This document shows, one piece after another, positions 1-11,649 of a stretch of DNA of 64,000 bases; positions within the stretch are counted from its first letter, which is position 1, and every line of letters begins with the position of its first letter. Source of the stretch: Asterias rubens. Lineage: Eukaryota > Echinodermata > Asteroidea > Forcipulatida > Asteriidae. The notes under the pieces were generated by a model. It searched no databases. It had not been told where the DNA came from and was given only the letters and a program-made list of their open reading frames with translations. Made by a program: the position numbers and the translations under genes. The DNA lies in the NCBI RefSeq assembly GCF_902459465.1, contig NW_022985728.1:46912-110911 (forward strand). The letters are read 5' to 3'.

Positions 1-803
1 TAGCTAACGCTAGAGTCTATTACAATACAACCCATTTTACAGTATTTAGTTTAATAGTTGGGAGCTTGATGATGATGATGATCGTATTTTGTCACTGTCA
101 ATAGTTGACAATACTCTGTTTATTAATATTACCCTTGCCCAAAAGTTTCTCTCGCCTACTCTTCTCAAAAATTCAAAACTAGTGAATGTTTTACTTGCTT
201 GGTCACGTCAGTTGGTTATTGTGTGTGAAGGCAGTTTATTCAGGCCGGTAGTTGCACATAACAAATTAAAACTGTGCATTTTTCATTCTTAATATGTTGT
301 ATTGAATATAACATATTTTTAACAAAATGGAGAATTTTAAATCACCAGAATCTCTGAGCTGAACCACATCATTCATTGGCAGCCATAACATTAAAAATCG
401 AGCCAGGGTAGAACAAAATTTTGTCAGTGAAGCACTAGACTTTTATGGTGTAGTCTGGACCCTATAACCTAATAACTTTTATATAAAAGAGCCTACTTTA
501 GTTGTAAAGATTTATTACGTGTAATTTATTATTAATTCGATAATAAATAAGTTTATACCAAATATTATGACCTGTGTTCTCACTATTTGAATATGGTTAT
601 TTTCCGGATTGCAGAATTTTGACTGAGGTGAGATTTAGTAGTATTGACAAAGTATCCAATGAATTGTAGGTTCCATATGTTACCTTTTCTTTATATGAAA
701 GTACTACATGCATGAAGATTTTGATTATTTACACAATACAACTGTTGCAAATAACTGTAACAGGATTGTTGATGCTTTGTTTTTTATTTCTTTATTAAAT
801 TAG
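1..803. other. Non-coding stretch
   Basis: AT-rich sequence with only short open frames and no coding signal that I can support. It may contain 5' exons or the left end of the Myb/Harbinger element that follows, because the first exon recognised there begins with a splice acceptor rather than a start codon. A GATGAT microsatellite of about 12 bases lies near 67-81. Confidence 0.5.
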
Positions 804-2683
804 AAATCCCGACAAAAGCGATGGGAAGAATGGGAGACGATTGCCCTTCGTTAAGGATAATGCAACATTCGTTAAGGATAATGCCAGGGAATTGTTCGGC
901 AGCACTGGCTGTGCTGCAGTAGAAAGCGTCAAGAGAAAAGCGTGGCAAAGGTGTGAGATGGAGTTACGGGCAGCTGGTGGCCCAGAACATCCTGGGGGAT
1001 GGGATGCCATACGCAGGAAATGGTCGGATGCAACATACCGAGCCAAAATTTACAGCAGAAAATTGCAGGGGAGAAACGTGACAGGTACGGTTTTTCATAA
1101 ATTTGTTTATAAATTTTCAAGTTCACTGTTGTTAAGGTGCTAAAGAGAATGTTTGAATAGTTAGCAAACTTTAAATTTTCCTCTAACTTAGGAGGTGGAA
1201 AACAGCCAGAGAAAAACCCAGCAATGGAGGCTGTCCTCAACGCATTGCCTGATGAGGTAGCCAATGGCATTGTCCCCCTCGGTGTCTGCGAAACAAAACC
1301 AAAGGTAAAGAACAGCTTTGTGTGTCATGTTGGGTTTATAAGATGCTGTGTTTTGAGCTAAACACCAGTAAAACCTGCTTTTCTTAATTCTGGCATTTAT
1401 ATATGTTGTCAACCAATAGATGGACTGCAATGCGTCATCGACAGCCATCTTTAATGTATTTAACACGTGAAAAGTGCACAAGTGTATGTGCTGCGCGTGA
1501 CTCTCATGCACTTTTCACTTGTTAAATTTATCAAAGATGGCGGTTGATGACGCATATTGCAATCCATCTATTGTGATGAATTGTTGGCTTCAACTGTTTG
1601 ATGCAACGGCGCTGTTAAGTGGGCGGGTCTAAAAGTGTACTGGGATTTGATTGGTTAAAATACGGGCAATGCTTTAACACAGTCACTTATCTTCCAGTAC
1701 GCGCTAATCAACCAATCAGATGCTTGAACTGTAGGTGGTTTAAAAACCTATATACTAAATCCTCTTTTTTTATTGCAGTGTGTATTGTGAATGTCAATGC
1801 ATCACGCTCTGTATACGGATAATGCAAAAAATACATTCAGGGAATCACCTTACCCTTAAGGTGATCTTCTGGCTGCCGCTTCCCAGCTTGTATCGTAATT
1901 TGGGTGTGATCCCTGGCTACACGGCAGTTAACGGTTGTATGGCTGCTGACTGGTACCCCAGAACAAAGATATTGACAAAATAGGGACACCGCCAATATAG
2001 GGCTAGATAGCTCAGTTGGTAGAGCGCCGGCACGTTAATCCGGAGGTCATTGGTTCGAATCCCACTCTAGTCAATTCTTTGTTCAACCCCAAAAATCATT
2101 TACAAATTTACCCAGTCAGTTTCCCTTTTGGTTTATATTGTTTTTATAAGAGGCGTACCAGTGATGCGAGGCGTACCAGTGTATTGCTTTGTGTTCCACT
2201 GACCACATGTGCTAGTGTGGGTCAGTGAGCAGCGTTACAGCATTGATGACAGACTTACTTTTTTTTCTTGTGGCTAATCGGAGTAGAACAGTTCAAATCC
2301 AAAGTCAGTAAATGTGTGTTGGAATTGTGGGATGCCCTATACAGATTAAAAATAGAGAATAATCTCAACTAACAACTAACATTTTCTTTCTTTATTAACA
2401 GTCACAGAGTCAGGTGTCACAAACATCAATGCTCAAACCGAAAGGTAAACGCAAGCGACAGGAAAAACAAACAAGACCAAATAAACACAACAAGCCAAGT
2501 AAAGAGGTAGAATTGCTCGAGCTTAATCGCCAACTCTTGTCCCTTGAACAGGAGAAGATGCAGTATAGAGCAGAGAAGCTTAGTCTTCAAAGGGAGATAG
2601 TGAATGTTTTGCAAGACATAAATGCAAACTTAGCTAAGTTAATTCCATCACCTTTTCAAATTCTCTTGGACCCCGAACAATAA
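804..2683 (+). CDS. Myb/SANT-like DNA-binding protein of Harbinger type, 3 exons (5' end missing)
   Basis: Exons read as 804-1084, 1192-1304 and 2402-2683, joined by GT-AG introns with consistent phase. Exon 1 encodes a trihelix Myb/SANT-like domain (tryptophans in KRKAWQRCEMEL and AIRRKWSDATYRAK). Exon 2 begins with the GGGK segment that commonly follows such domains. Exon 3 encodes a basic stretch (KPKGKRKRQEK) and a C-terminal coiled coil (LNRQLLSLEQEKMQYRAEKL), ending in TAA at 2681. In Harbinger elements a Myb-like protein of this layout helps the transposase enter the nucleus and bind the element ends. That role is known for the family and inferred here. A Harbinger transposase lies convergently 2.3 kb downstream, so the two may form one element. 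No start codon was identified: exon 1 opens at an acceptor (TTAAATTAG), so at least one upstream exon is missing. No stop or frameshift is seen in these exons. Confidence 0.72.
1414..1573. mobile_element. Foldback MITE, 160 bp
   Basis: Inverted arms of about 65 bp: CAATAGATGGACTGCAATGC at the left pairs with GCAATCCATCTATTG at the right. The arms include GATGACGC, AAGATGGC and CACTTTTCAC blocks in mirror order. It lies in intron 2 of the Myb/SANT-like gene. No clear target duplication was seen. Confidence 0.7.
1985..2105 (+). mobile_element. tRNA-derived SINE with tRNA-like head (2001-2073)
   Basis: Positions 2001-2073 fold as a tRNA. The acceptor arm GGCTAGA pairs with TCTAGTC, there is a D-arm/A box TAGCTCAGTTGGTAGAGC, a loop with GTT at the anticodon position (Asn-like), and a B box GGTTCGAATCCC. 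The T stem has two mismatches and the anticodon stem one, so it is unlikely to be a working tRNA. The tail (ATTCTTTGTTCAACCCCAAA) is what I recall after tRNA-related SINE heads in echinoderms. I call it a SINE or tRNA pseudogene in the intron of the Myb-like gene. A functional tRNA-Asn is the weaker alternative. Confidence 0.65.
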
Positions 2684-2875
2684 ACAGCAAACTGACAATC
2701 TGCTCTGTTTTAATTGATAAAGGAACATTACAGAATTGGTAAGAGAAACACTAGTCTAAGATCACGGGGTTTACATAAAACTTTAACTGTCCAATGATCG
2801 AGTAAAACACCCCTTGAAATATTTCTGTCTGAAATTTCAACTTTTGATGAGAAAAACAAATAGTTCACACAGTTT

Positions 2876-3110
2876 GAAGATAATGATAGTAGAAAGCTTC
2901 CCTGAAAATAATACGTGCTGAGGTGCTGTAGTTTTGGGGAAATGAGTAAAACAATGTCATGAAAATAATTTTCGTCTCACAGATCATGAGACGAAAATTA
3001 TTTTAAGCATGTAAAAACATATTTTCATGACATTGTTTTACTCATATTGTAAAAACTAAAGCACCTCAATAAGTAATATTTGAAGGGAAGCTTTACACTA
3101 TCATTAACTT
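2876..3110. mobile_element. Foldback element, about 235 bp
   Basis: Long imperfect inverted repeat. The centre TCGTCTCACAGATCATGAGACGA is flanked by arms containing AAAACAATGTCATGAAAATA and its complement, GAGGTGCT and its complement AGCACCTC, and AAGCTTCCCT and AGGGAAGCTT. No coding capacity. It sits between the Myb-like gene and the Harbinger transposase. Confidence 0.7.
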
Positions 3111-3204
3111 CTAACCCCTGAAGTTTAATATAAATCTGTGGACATTTGGAAAAAGTACCCAAATCCTTTAAAACAAAAGGCAACTATTAAACACACTAAT
3201 TTGT

Positions 3205-3341
3205 GCAACAAGTGTGTTTTTACTTTAATTACTCTCTTGCACCTTTGATGACCAATTCAGTCCAAATTTTCACAGGTTTGTATTTTATGCAGATGTTGGG
3301 ATTGCCTTCAGCAATTATTAAAGGTGTCCAGTGTCTTTAAA
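3205..3341. mobile_element. Right-half fragment of the GGCACTGGACACT MITE family
   Basis: The segment CTTTGATGACCAATTCAGTC...AAATTTTCACAGG...GGTGTCCAGTGTCTTTAA matches the right half of the fuller copies at 9666 and 30381 in the same order. The left half is missing or unrecognisable. Confidence 0.55.
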
Positions 3342-3429
3342 ACTACTTGCTTACTGTTTGGCCCTTGACATGAATCTCTACTCACTGTTAAACTGCATTC
3401 TGTGTATTGATCTCTTTTGAGTGATAGAT

Positions 3430-3930
3430 GTATACACATTAACTGGCAATGAGGTTAAATGGTATATGTCTATTCCCCTGAGGGACTTCCAGTTGCCAGA
3501 AGAAGGACCTATTTTTTGGGGTCACACATTTAATTTCCCGGATTACAGTGCTCTCTCTTGACTTGAATCGTGAACAGCAACTACAAAACTTCCTATCTTT
3601 TACAGGTTTCTGTTCTTAATTCACATTTTAAGACCGAGCTGTGTTATAAAACCCATATTGACTGGCATAATTCTGTAATTAGTGTACGACAATTCCCCCT
3701 CGGGCCTGTGAGTGACCAGAAGAGCGACCTATTTCCCTCGGCCTTCGGTCTCTGGAAAGAGGTTGCTCTTCTGGTCACTCAAAGTCCCTTGGGGGGAATA
3801 GATGTACACTAGTTACCTCATTGACAGTCAATATGTGTTTATTATAACACACCTTCAGCCTCGGAAATAGGTCCCTCTTCTGGTCACTCTAAGTTACCTC
3901 AGGGGATTAGACATGCACTATTTGATGGGT
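3430..3930. repeat. Cluster of GTGACCAGAAGAGCGACC repeats with an inverted repeat
   Basis: The words TGACCAGAAGAGCGACCTAT and CTCTTCTGGTCACTC recur. Positions 3682-3809 form an inverted repeat of about 128 bp (TGAGTGACCAGAAGAGC against GCTCTTCTGGTCACTCA), and partial copies flank it near 3490 and 3870. AATATGTGT(T/A)TA words recur beside the copies. I see no gene here. The remainder up to about 5002 is featureless apart from a short AACATTCCATCTTTTA word near 4644 that recurs at 44.1 kb. Confidence 0.6.
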
Positions 3931-5002
3931 CAATATGTGTAAATTAGTCTGTTTTCACACTGGAAAAAATGAACCTTGAAATTTAGATTTTCAGATTTCC
4001 TCAAAAAGTTCGCTGTGTAAAGTAGAATTCCCTCCTTTTTAATCACCTGTACAGAATAATAGTAATGACACTGTTAGCACCGATGTTTAAAGGTTCTGTA
4101 TACATTTGATAATCATACCACCACTCAAAAAAGTGGCTTTTAATAGCTCAAAACTGCTATTAAACCCCTTTTGAAATTCTTTCATTGATTAGTGTTATGG
4201 TATTTTATCTTCAAGTTGGCTTGAATCCTTGACTCTGACTGATTGGTTGAACCATAGCAACAACAGTGTGATATAAACCTTTTTTTATTCAGCCAAGCAG
4301 ATCCTTGCCATTTGATTGGAGGATTGTCAGTCATGTGATAGCAATTAAAAGTACTATTGCATGCTGCGTCACTCAGCGTTCCATCCGCGTTCCATGCAGC
4401 AGTAGTGTTACTGCAAGGCAAATGTTTTGGCGTCTGCGTGTCTCAAAATACATGTAGCTGACAAAATGCATATGGTCACTGCTGAATCCAACAGGCTGAC
4501 CCAAAAGAACCGGGTGTAATTTCACAATTCAAAAGTGTAGGCCTACACTTTCTTTGTTTTGAAAGTTGTATCCTCCAATCAAAATGACAAAGATCTGTTT
4601 TTCATTCATGTAATAGTGCGAAACTTTTTCTTCGTTGAATAGAACATTCCATCTTTTAACTCATGAACATATTTGCACCATTGCACTCATAAACATTCAT
4701 TATTCGCATAAAATTGCATGGCCCATATCACACCCTGCGACTTGTGTATCGTAATTACAGACCAAGTTTGCTTGAAGATAAATACGCTATCACACACGGG
4801 CTCAAAAGAAACCCCCCAAAAAAAAGCCTGTGATATTATAATGTTATCACATAAGCCAAGTGGAATATGGAAAAATATATCGCTTCTGTATCCCGTATCC
4901 AACGAGGCTGAAGGCTGAGTTAGATATGGGACGCAGACACGCTTTATATTTTTCTCTTGTGTGATAGCAATGGGTTCCGATTACCAAATGTATACAATCC
5001 CT

Positions 5003-7666
5003 TTAAAATGCATTAGCTACCAGACGGTCTCTACCAATATTGCCTTGAATGTTTGCGGGTCCAACATAGTCAGGTACCTCTATGATTTCTAGTTGGTGCT
5101 GTCTTCCCAGATAGGGGTCATTGATGTCCTTGGAGATGTTGTACAAAACAACACATGCTACGATAACTCTGCAAGCACGATCTGGAGAGATTCGGAGCCC
5201 CTTCCTTAAGCATGGGAATTTCATTTTGAGCTGCCCATTAGTCTGCTCAATGATGACTCGGGTATGGCGATGGGAGCTGTGGTACACATAAAATAAATAA
5301 AAAAGAAATGCATTAAAGCATAGTTTTAATTTAAATTATATTTATATAATTTATATGCTGGTGCATATTTTATTTTTTTACCAATACACCTATGTGTGTT
5401 AGCACTGTACATGTACATGTATACTCAATTCAAACTGCCTCTAGCTACAGGGCAACCGGTAGTCTAGTGTGTAAGACCATGCTCTAGCATTGTAAGGGTC
5501 GTGGTAGCTAGAGGCAGTTCCAATCCATACATTGGTGTATGGGTAAACAAATTAATAAATAATATCCTTTATCCCCCATGCAAATTTAACATCTCTTACA
5601 TGCTGGTGCATCCAAAAAAACAACCAATAGGACATTATAAGATTGATTAATTGATGAATCTGACAAAACTTTGTTACAACTTAAATTCTGGTTCTGTTTC
5701 TTTGAAACAATAAATTTGTAAATTTCTGACACCCAGGACAAGTATGTGACAAAACGTTTGTTGTTTGTATTAATGGTATTTAAACATGGTACCAGCACAA
5801 TCCCATACAGGTTTGCTGCCGTGAGTCTGAACATGGATGTGTGAGTGCTGTGCCACTTTTACAATTCACGTAAAACTGCAATAAAAAGAAATATGAGCTA
5901 TAACTTATTTGTTTGGAATGTGACTTAACCACTGTGTAGAAACATGGCACTTTTAGTTTTAAAGTTCCATGGAAAAAATTTTTTCACACGCTACCACTTT
6001 TTCGTTCAATATGAAATAATTGAAGGAAAATTATGAAAAGTTTACATTTAGCGCAACTACTTTTTTGTGTGATAATTATGATATAATAATTATAAAATCT
6101 AATTTACTTCAAAAATTGAGGTAAATTATGAATGAGATACAAAATCCCTTTTTGTAAAAATGAGTGAAAAAGTCATCATGGTCAGTGTGGCAGGATACGG
6201 AAAGTTGTCCAAATCCCTTTACTTTTATGTACATGAAATGGGAAGCAGAAATTACTAATAATAAATAAGCCTTAATAAAAAAAAAATTCAAGGTCAAACT
6301 TCCAAAAATCTTAGTTCTTATTAAATTTAGGCCTAGCATATAACGAGAGTCGAGCGTGTTCGTCCATTCAACTTTCACTGAAGTGAAGTTTCAGTTTCAA
6401 TCAAATCGATAAACATGATAAACAAAAATTGTATATTGCTTATAATCAAACTTGACTTTACCTCTGCCCTCAGGTCATGGAATTGACAGGATACTCATAA
6501 ATCTGGCCATGTGATCTGGCAAAGTAACCCTCTTATTTACGAAGAGGCAACGACAGTGTGCGACCAAAAAATGTCTATCCAATGTGAAGGTGAAGAGCGC
6601 CACCAGTTGTCAAGCTTTGACGCATTCACCATCAACACGATTATTTTATTCGTCCGCTAATTATGGTCTAGTCTAAAAAGCTACCTAAAATAACTTTTTC
6701 CGAACAGGCCTTTTATTTAATTGGCAACAAGAAATCATGTCTAAATGCCCAAAATATCCGTCAAAACAAAACTTATGACGCGGCGCCGAAGTTTTGTACC
6801 CTGGAATTCAAAAAGCTTTCGCCAATCGGAAAAACTATATCTTGCGGGACGCATAAGGCCTATAAATAAATAAATCAATGTTTGTTGTTTTATTGAAAGG
6901 GTCTCTTTTACCTATTGTATGCTCTCTCGGCAGCAGTCGCTGGGTTGCCGAACGTTTTCATCAGCCAACTTCGTTGTGGGTATCCCGAGTCCCCCAGTAA
7001 AAGCCCGCGAAGCTGGCTCCTTTCAAACATAACACCGACATCACTCTCCTGAATTATCCTACTGTCGTGAGTAAATCCCGGCCATCTTGCTACGACGTTT
7101 GTTATTTTGTAATTGGTGTCACAGACTAGCTGCACATTAATACTATGTATGCCTTTCCGGTTTACGTATGCAAATTCGTTTGGGCCATAAGGGCAGCAGT
7201 CGAGGGGAACATGGGTGCAGTCGACGGCCCCTACTGCTCCAGGGAAACCCGCCAAGGCGTAGAAGCCCATCTGCTTTGCAGCAACTTCCGCCGGTGTTGT
7301 AGGCCACAGCACATACCTATCTTTCATTCCAACAAGTACGTTCGTGACTCTGTGAACTATTCTGCAAGTGCTTGCCTCAGATATATTGTGGTGTTCCGAC
7401 GAAGTGGAATAAAAACAGCCAGTGGCGAAGAATCGAAGAGCCACAAATACTTGAGTTCTTCCGTCAATAGCGTGACTTCTTAAAGTCTGTGGCCGAAGGT
7501 GTGGTTCTAACAAGTCAATCACTCGCATGACTCCGTTCCGAGTAAATCGGTAGTATTTATGCATTTTTTTGTCACTATATGAATCCAGCGGGTTTGTTCG
7601 GTCTCTGAACACCCGTTCTCTCTGCAAAGCTCGTGCATTGTTAACATAGAGTAAGAACAACGCCAT
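5003..7666 (-). CDS. PIF/Harbinger transposase (HARBI1-like), 2 exons
   Basis: Exon 1 is 7666-6912 and exon 2 is 5276-5003, both reverse strand. The donor CAATAG/GTAAAAG and acceptor TACCACAG/CTCC join in frame as AYNSSHRHTRV. The protein is a DDE_Tnp_4-type nuclease. I see D1 in GAVDCTHVPL, D2 in WPGFTHDSR, a DSGYP motif, and the catalytic Glu in exon 2 (RVIIEQTNGQLK). The start chosen is the ATG at 7666 (MALFLLYVNN); the frame stays open about 30 codons upstream without another ATG. The frame is intact and the DDE set complete, so it could still be active. The intron of about 1.6 kb (5277-6911) holds no recognised gene. The Myb/SANT-like gene upstream is the expected accessory partner. Family function (excision and insertion at TWA-type targets) is established knowledge; activity here is untested. 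Confidence 0.85.
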
Positions 7667-7759
7667 TTTACTCGAATTTAAGACAAAATCCGCTAAAAGC
7701 ACGTCAATACGTACACCGCTAATGAAAATAACAAACAAAATGGCGCAATTTGTCAAAAG

Positions 7760-7975
7760 TTTGCGATGAACTTTTACTTTGCGACCACTAACGAGTCATC
7801 GCAAGCTTGTCATCGCTAAATAAACCTTTGCGATGAGAATATTCATCGCTAAGTTTTAGTGAAATCGTTGGCTAAAATCCATTGCTAAGTAGCGATGGAT
7901 TTTAGATTTAGCGATCGATTTCGGCGTTTGCGATGACCAAAACGCGTTAGTGAAATCGGCCCCTGCAACCCATCC
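7760..7975. mobile_element. Probable right terminus of the Harbinger element
   Basis: Immediately upstream of the transposase start, the words GCGATGA and TCATCGC occur many times in both orientations, as in subterminal transposase-binding repeats. The block ends in TTAGTGAAATCGGCCCC near 7972; its complement GGGGCCGATTTCACTAA would be the terminal inverted repeat. A matching left end was not found between 1 and 5000, so the element may be truncated on the left or its left terminus diverged. Confidence 0.45.
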
Positions 7976-8103
7976 ATTAGGTGCCTCTTCCCACATCGGC
8001 CTACCAAGAGGGGGTGAAGGTTCGTGAGTATTAACTGCAGAGGATTCACGACGTGCAGTTCGTAATAGGGCTTTCATCTCGGGTTTTTCGATTAAAGTTT
8101 TCA

Positions 8104-8248
8104 CAAGGTTTTCATAAATTAGTTTTTTCTTTCATCATTTTCTCGCAACTTTAAAGACCAATTGAGCTCAAATTTTCAAAGGCTTATTGTATGCTTATGT
8201 TGGGATACACCAAGTGAGAAGACTGGTCTTTGACAATTACCAAACGTG
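8104..8248. mobile_element. Partial GGCACTGGACACT-family MITE (right half)
   Basis: Contains, in order, TTCTCGCAACTTTA, GACCAATTGAGCTCAAATTTTC, GGGATACACCAAGTGAGAAG and CTGGTCTTTGACAATTACCAA, the right-half word order of the family. The element ends abruptly at a TTTG microsatellite (about 8250-8265). Confidence 0.6.
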
Positions 8249-8629
8249 TTTGTTTGTTTGTTTTTAATTTTCAAAAATCACAATAAATAATCTTAAAACA
8301 TATAAGAAATAAGAACAAAGGGTGATATGAAGAGGGCACAAAGCCTAGACCCTCTTATAAATTAAGCGGTTTTACTTTACAACAATAACGATGTTGATTG
8401 ATGAAATGAAAGTGCAGTGAAAGTTTTTATGCCTACAGCAAAAGCAGAACAAAATTACTTGGGAATTTACAAAGTTAGATAGTTTGGAATAGATATTGGA
8501 CGCACAAGCGATATAGCTATATACATGTGCATTTGTATAATGGAAAAATGATAAACGATTTAATAAAATTACATGGCACCTAATTTTGCTCGTGGCCACT
8601 TATATAGGCCTACTTCTGCAAAATTACAT

Positions 8630-9115
8630 AATAATATCAATAATAATAATAATGAAAATTTATATAGCGCCTATCCATGTAAACATGCTCCTGGGCGCTG
8701 AACAATTGAAAGAAAACATAATGAAATCCATACAATTTAAACGCCCAATAGAAAATACAGTTAACATGTATTAAATGCAGATTTTGTACACAACAATCAT
8801 GGATTAAAAAACACTGAGAATAAACCCTAGTAACAAAATTTAAAAAAAAGTAAAAAAAAAAAAACATGACACTGCATTCTTTAACTTAAACAGGCAATTG
8901 GCATAATTAAATTTCAGAGACGCAGAATGGCAGCCTTGATGTTCACCAAGGATCTAGATATGACATTGATGACAATACAAAGCGCTCTGCGCCGAAAATG
9001 ACACAAGAATTGGAAGGAAGAGAAGTGGGACAGACATCGTACAATGCACCCCTTTTTTAGGCCACAACGAATACATTTGTAGCGTGCACAGCATTTGGTG
9101 CCCACATTTGGTTTA
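8630..9115. repeat. Interspersed repeat region containing a GCGCCTATCCATG...GGGCGCTG word
   Basis: A TAATAA microsatellite is followed by AAATTTATATAGCGCCTATC and TGCTCCTGGGCGCTG. I recall this arrangement from repeats common in marine invertebrates. Positions 8910-9110 carry another unassigned block (CAAAGCGCTCTGCGCCGAAA). No coding signal. Confidence 0.35.
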
Positions 9116-9360
9116 ATTCAACACTAAAGATGATGTAACAATTGAAACTTTGAGCTCAATTTGTCAAGGTCATCTGAATCAGGAGTGGAAAAAACATGAA
9201 AAGCATAAACTATGCTAATGAAAAACAAAACATTAACAATTGTTGTTTGACTAATTTCACAAGGGATAGCTTTAATCAGCATATGTGTAAGTCATGTTAC
9301 ATGTTCTTGTGTTTGTCAATATTTATGCTTTTGATTTTACCGAAGTGTAAAAAATGGCTA

Positions 9361-9668
9361 AAAGGAACACGTTGCCTCGTTGGATCAGTCGAGTTAACCT
9401 TGGAAAAGCGTTTGTTATCGTTTGTTATAAAATGCATATGTTGTAGATGTTGTAAAAGTAGAATACAATGATCCACACAAACATGACTCCCATAAATGGC
9501 GACCGTGTTAGTTTAACAAGGAAGTAAAAGGAACACCACGCAATTACGAGGCAAATTTGTGTGGATCATTGTATTGTACTTTTAAAACATCTTTCCAACC
9601 ATATATGCATTTTATAACATGCATTTTTATAGACTAACTCGTCCGATCCAAGGCAACGTGTTCCTTTA
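9361..9668. mobile_element. MITE of the AAAGGAACACGTTGCC family, about 308 bp
   Basis: Terminal inverted repeats AAAGGAACACGTTGCCTCGT at the left and AAGGCAACGTGTTCCTTTA at the right. The interior has paired blocks such as GTAGAATACAATGATCCACA and TGTGTGGATCATTGTATTGT. It is non-coding. Its right terminus abuts and overlaps by about 3 bp the left terminus of the next MITE. Related fragments occur at 45694 and near 50900. Confidence 0.75.
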
Positions 9669-10010
9669 AAGGCACTGGACACTATTAGTAATAAACTCAA
9701 AATATTTGTGAGCATAAAAACTGACTTGGTAATGAGCAATGGAGAGCTGTTGACAGAATAAAACTTTGAGAGAAAAGTGGAGTCAATTGTGAGAAAGAAG
9801 TATTTTCTCATGTTGAGTTCGAGACCTCAGCTGAGTGATTAAATTTAAAGCATCTTAGTACACGACTTGTGTGACAAGATTGTTTTTTTTCTCCATATTC
9901 TCTCGCAACTTTCACGACCAATATTGAGTTCAAATTTTCACATAAGTTTGGAAACATCAAATGAGGATACAGTAACTGGTCTTTGAGAATATGACCAAAG
10001 GTGTCCAGCC
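9666..10010. mobile_element. MITE of the GGCACTGGACACTAT family, near full length
   Basis: Starts TTTAAAGGCACTGGACACTA and ends ...CAAAGGTGTCCAG. The interior shows the family order: AACTCAAAATA, GCATAAAAACTGACTTGGTA, GAGACCTCAG, GTGTGACAAG, TCTCGCAACTTTC, AAATTTTCACA, ACTGGTCTTTGA. The right terminus stops short of the expected GTGCCTTTAA because a different repeat begins at 10011. Confidence 0.75.
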
Positions 10011-10165
10011 GTTGATTTCACCAAACTCACTGTAAATTACGAAGCATCGCAATGTTTACAAAGAACCACAGCGCTGCGATGTATCGTAGCTGCGACTTAT
10101 CTCATGAACCATTTAACGAAATGCGTTGTAACTGCGATGTAACGCATTAACAGTTTTTAATAAAA
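10011..10165. repeat. Repeat with a GTTGATTTCACCAAACTC start and GCGATG words
   Basis: Follows directly on the truncated end of the previous MITE. It opens CCGTTGATTTCACCAAACTC, similar to the CCGATTTCAC ends at 7972 and 49345, and contains repeated GCTGCGAT and GCGATGTA words. It is possibly a degenerate Harbinger-like terminus. Confidence 0.35.
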
Positions 10166-10559
10166 AAAATGAGTGAACGAGGTTGACCTTGCCGCGTGAC
10201 GACTACACCGTGACTATTGCGTGTCTCCCTCACGTCAGTTACGCTATTTCTTGAAAGAGCCATTGGTATACAGGGGTGAAAAAATAAGAGAAAACAATAG
10301 CACGGGAAGAAAAAAAGTGGAAGATTTCGGCTCTTCATCGTTGTTGCTAAGTTAAGAAAGTGCTGTGAGATATTGTTTTCCGAATTACACTTTGTATGTA
10401 GCATATGTGATACTCGCGAGAGGGCACTAATTTTGGCATAAATTACGATTACGGTTATCTTCGTTCGTGCGAAACATCATCTGACAACCGGAGTGCAATG
10501 TAACATGTTTTCTGCTGACAAAATGCCAATACACTAGCCATAATCATGCATACTCATCG

Positions 10560-10862
10560 TGTTTTCGATGCTTTTTGTTCAGATTTGTAATATAGTAGTT
10601 GTTTTTCAAAGCTTAGGCTGTTTGATTTCGTTTTTCTTGGCTTTTTCCGCTTTTACTTATTAAACTATATTTTTTACTGTTTGTATTTTCAGGCGTACCC
10701 TACTACGTACGTTACCGATGCTTTTTGTTCAGATTTGTGTATATAGTAGTTGTTTTGCAAATAATAGGCTATTTGATTGTTTTGATTTCTGGCAGATTTT
10801 CTAAATAAACTATACTTTTTTATTATTTTGATCATTAGGCCTTCTCTACTACGTACTAGAAA
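10560..10862. repeat. Two-copy tandem duplication, period about 150 bp
   Basis: The block CGATGCTTTTTGTTCAGATT starts at 10566 and again at 10716. It is followed each time by TATAGTAGTTGTTTT, a GGCTRTTTGATT word and, at the end, CTACTACGTAC. Non-coding. The surrounding 10170-11120 holds nothing else that I can identify. Confidence 0.6.
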
Positions 10863-11132
10863 TAGGCTACATTAGGCCTATAAGTGTAATTTATTGTAAC
10901 CAATTATTAAATTAGCTACTACTACTACTAGGGGGAGGGGGTATGGTCATGAGAGGGTACAGTATACCATACTAGGCTAGGCCATTGGTTTTTAACCTCA
11001 TAAGCCTGCTATTAACCTAAATGCAATTATTCTACCTCCATGAGTATACATACATGAGATGGGGCCGACAACAACAACATTTATAAATAACATCAATTTC
11101 AAACGGTGTGGCACATTTTAAAAGAAAAATAT

Positions 11133-11490
11133 TCAGTGGACTCTATTGGTGATAACTCAAAATAACTGTAAGCATAAAATCTTTCTTGGTGACAAGTAAT
11201 GGGGAGAGGTTGATGGTATAAAACATAAAGAGAAGGGCCATAGTTTTCGAGGAAGAAGTAGTTTTCCACGAATTTGATTTCGAGACCTCAGATTTAGAAC
11301 TTGAGGTCTGAAAATCAACCATCTGAACCCGCACACAACTTCGTGTGACAAGAGTGTTTTTTCTTTTCTTTCATTATTAATCTCGCAAGTTCGATGACCG
11401 ATGGAAATAACATTTTCACAGGTTTGTTATGTTATGCATATGTTCAGATACGCTAACTGTGAAGGCTATAGTCATTGACAATTGCCAAGT
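11133..11490. mobile_element. MITE of the GGCACTGGACACTAT family, degenerate copy
   Basis: Begins GTGGACTCTATTGGTGATAA and runs through the family order: GCATAAAATCTTTCTTGGTG, AGTAATGGGGAGAGGTTGAT, ATTTGATTTCGAGACCTCAG, ACTTCGTGTGACAAG, TTTTCACAGGTTTGTTA, then a decayed right end near TCATTGACAATTGCCAA. Confidence 0.7.
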
Positions 11491-11649
11491 TGCGACGTGC
11501 GAAAATTTTCCGAGGAGGAGTTATTTCTTCCTCCAGGCCCAACCAATTTATTTATTTAAAGGATTAATGGATCCATAGATACCCTGAAATAAATACTAGA
11601 TTTAGTATAAATGTGACAGCACAAATTTGTTCATGCCAGTAGCGTAAAG

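Noticed and set aside
2001..2073. Functional tRNA-Asn gene
   Set aside because: Mismatches in the anticodon and T stems and a SINE-like tail make a SINE head more likely, although both polymerase III boxes are present.
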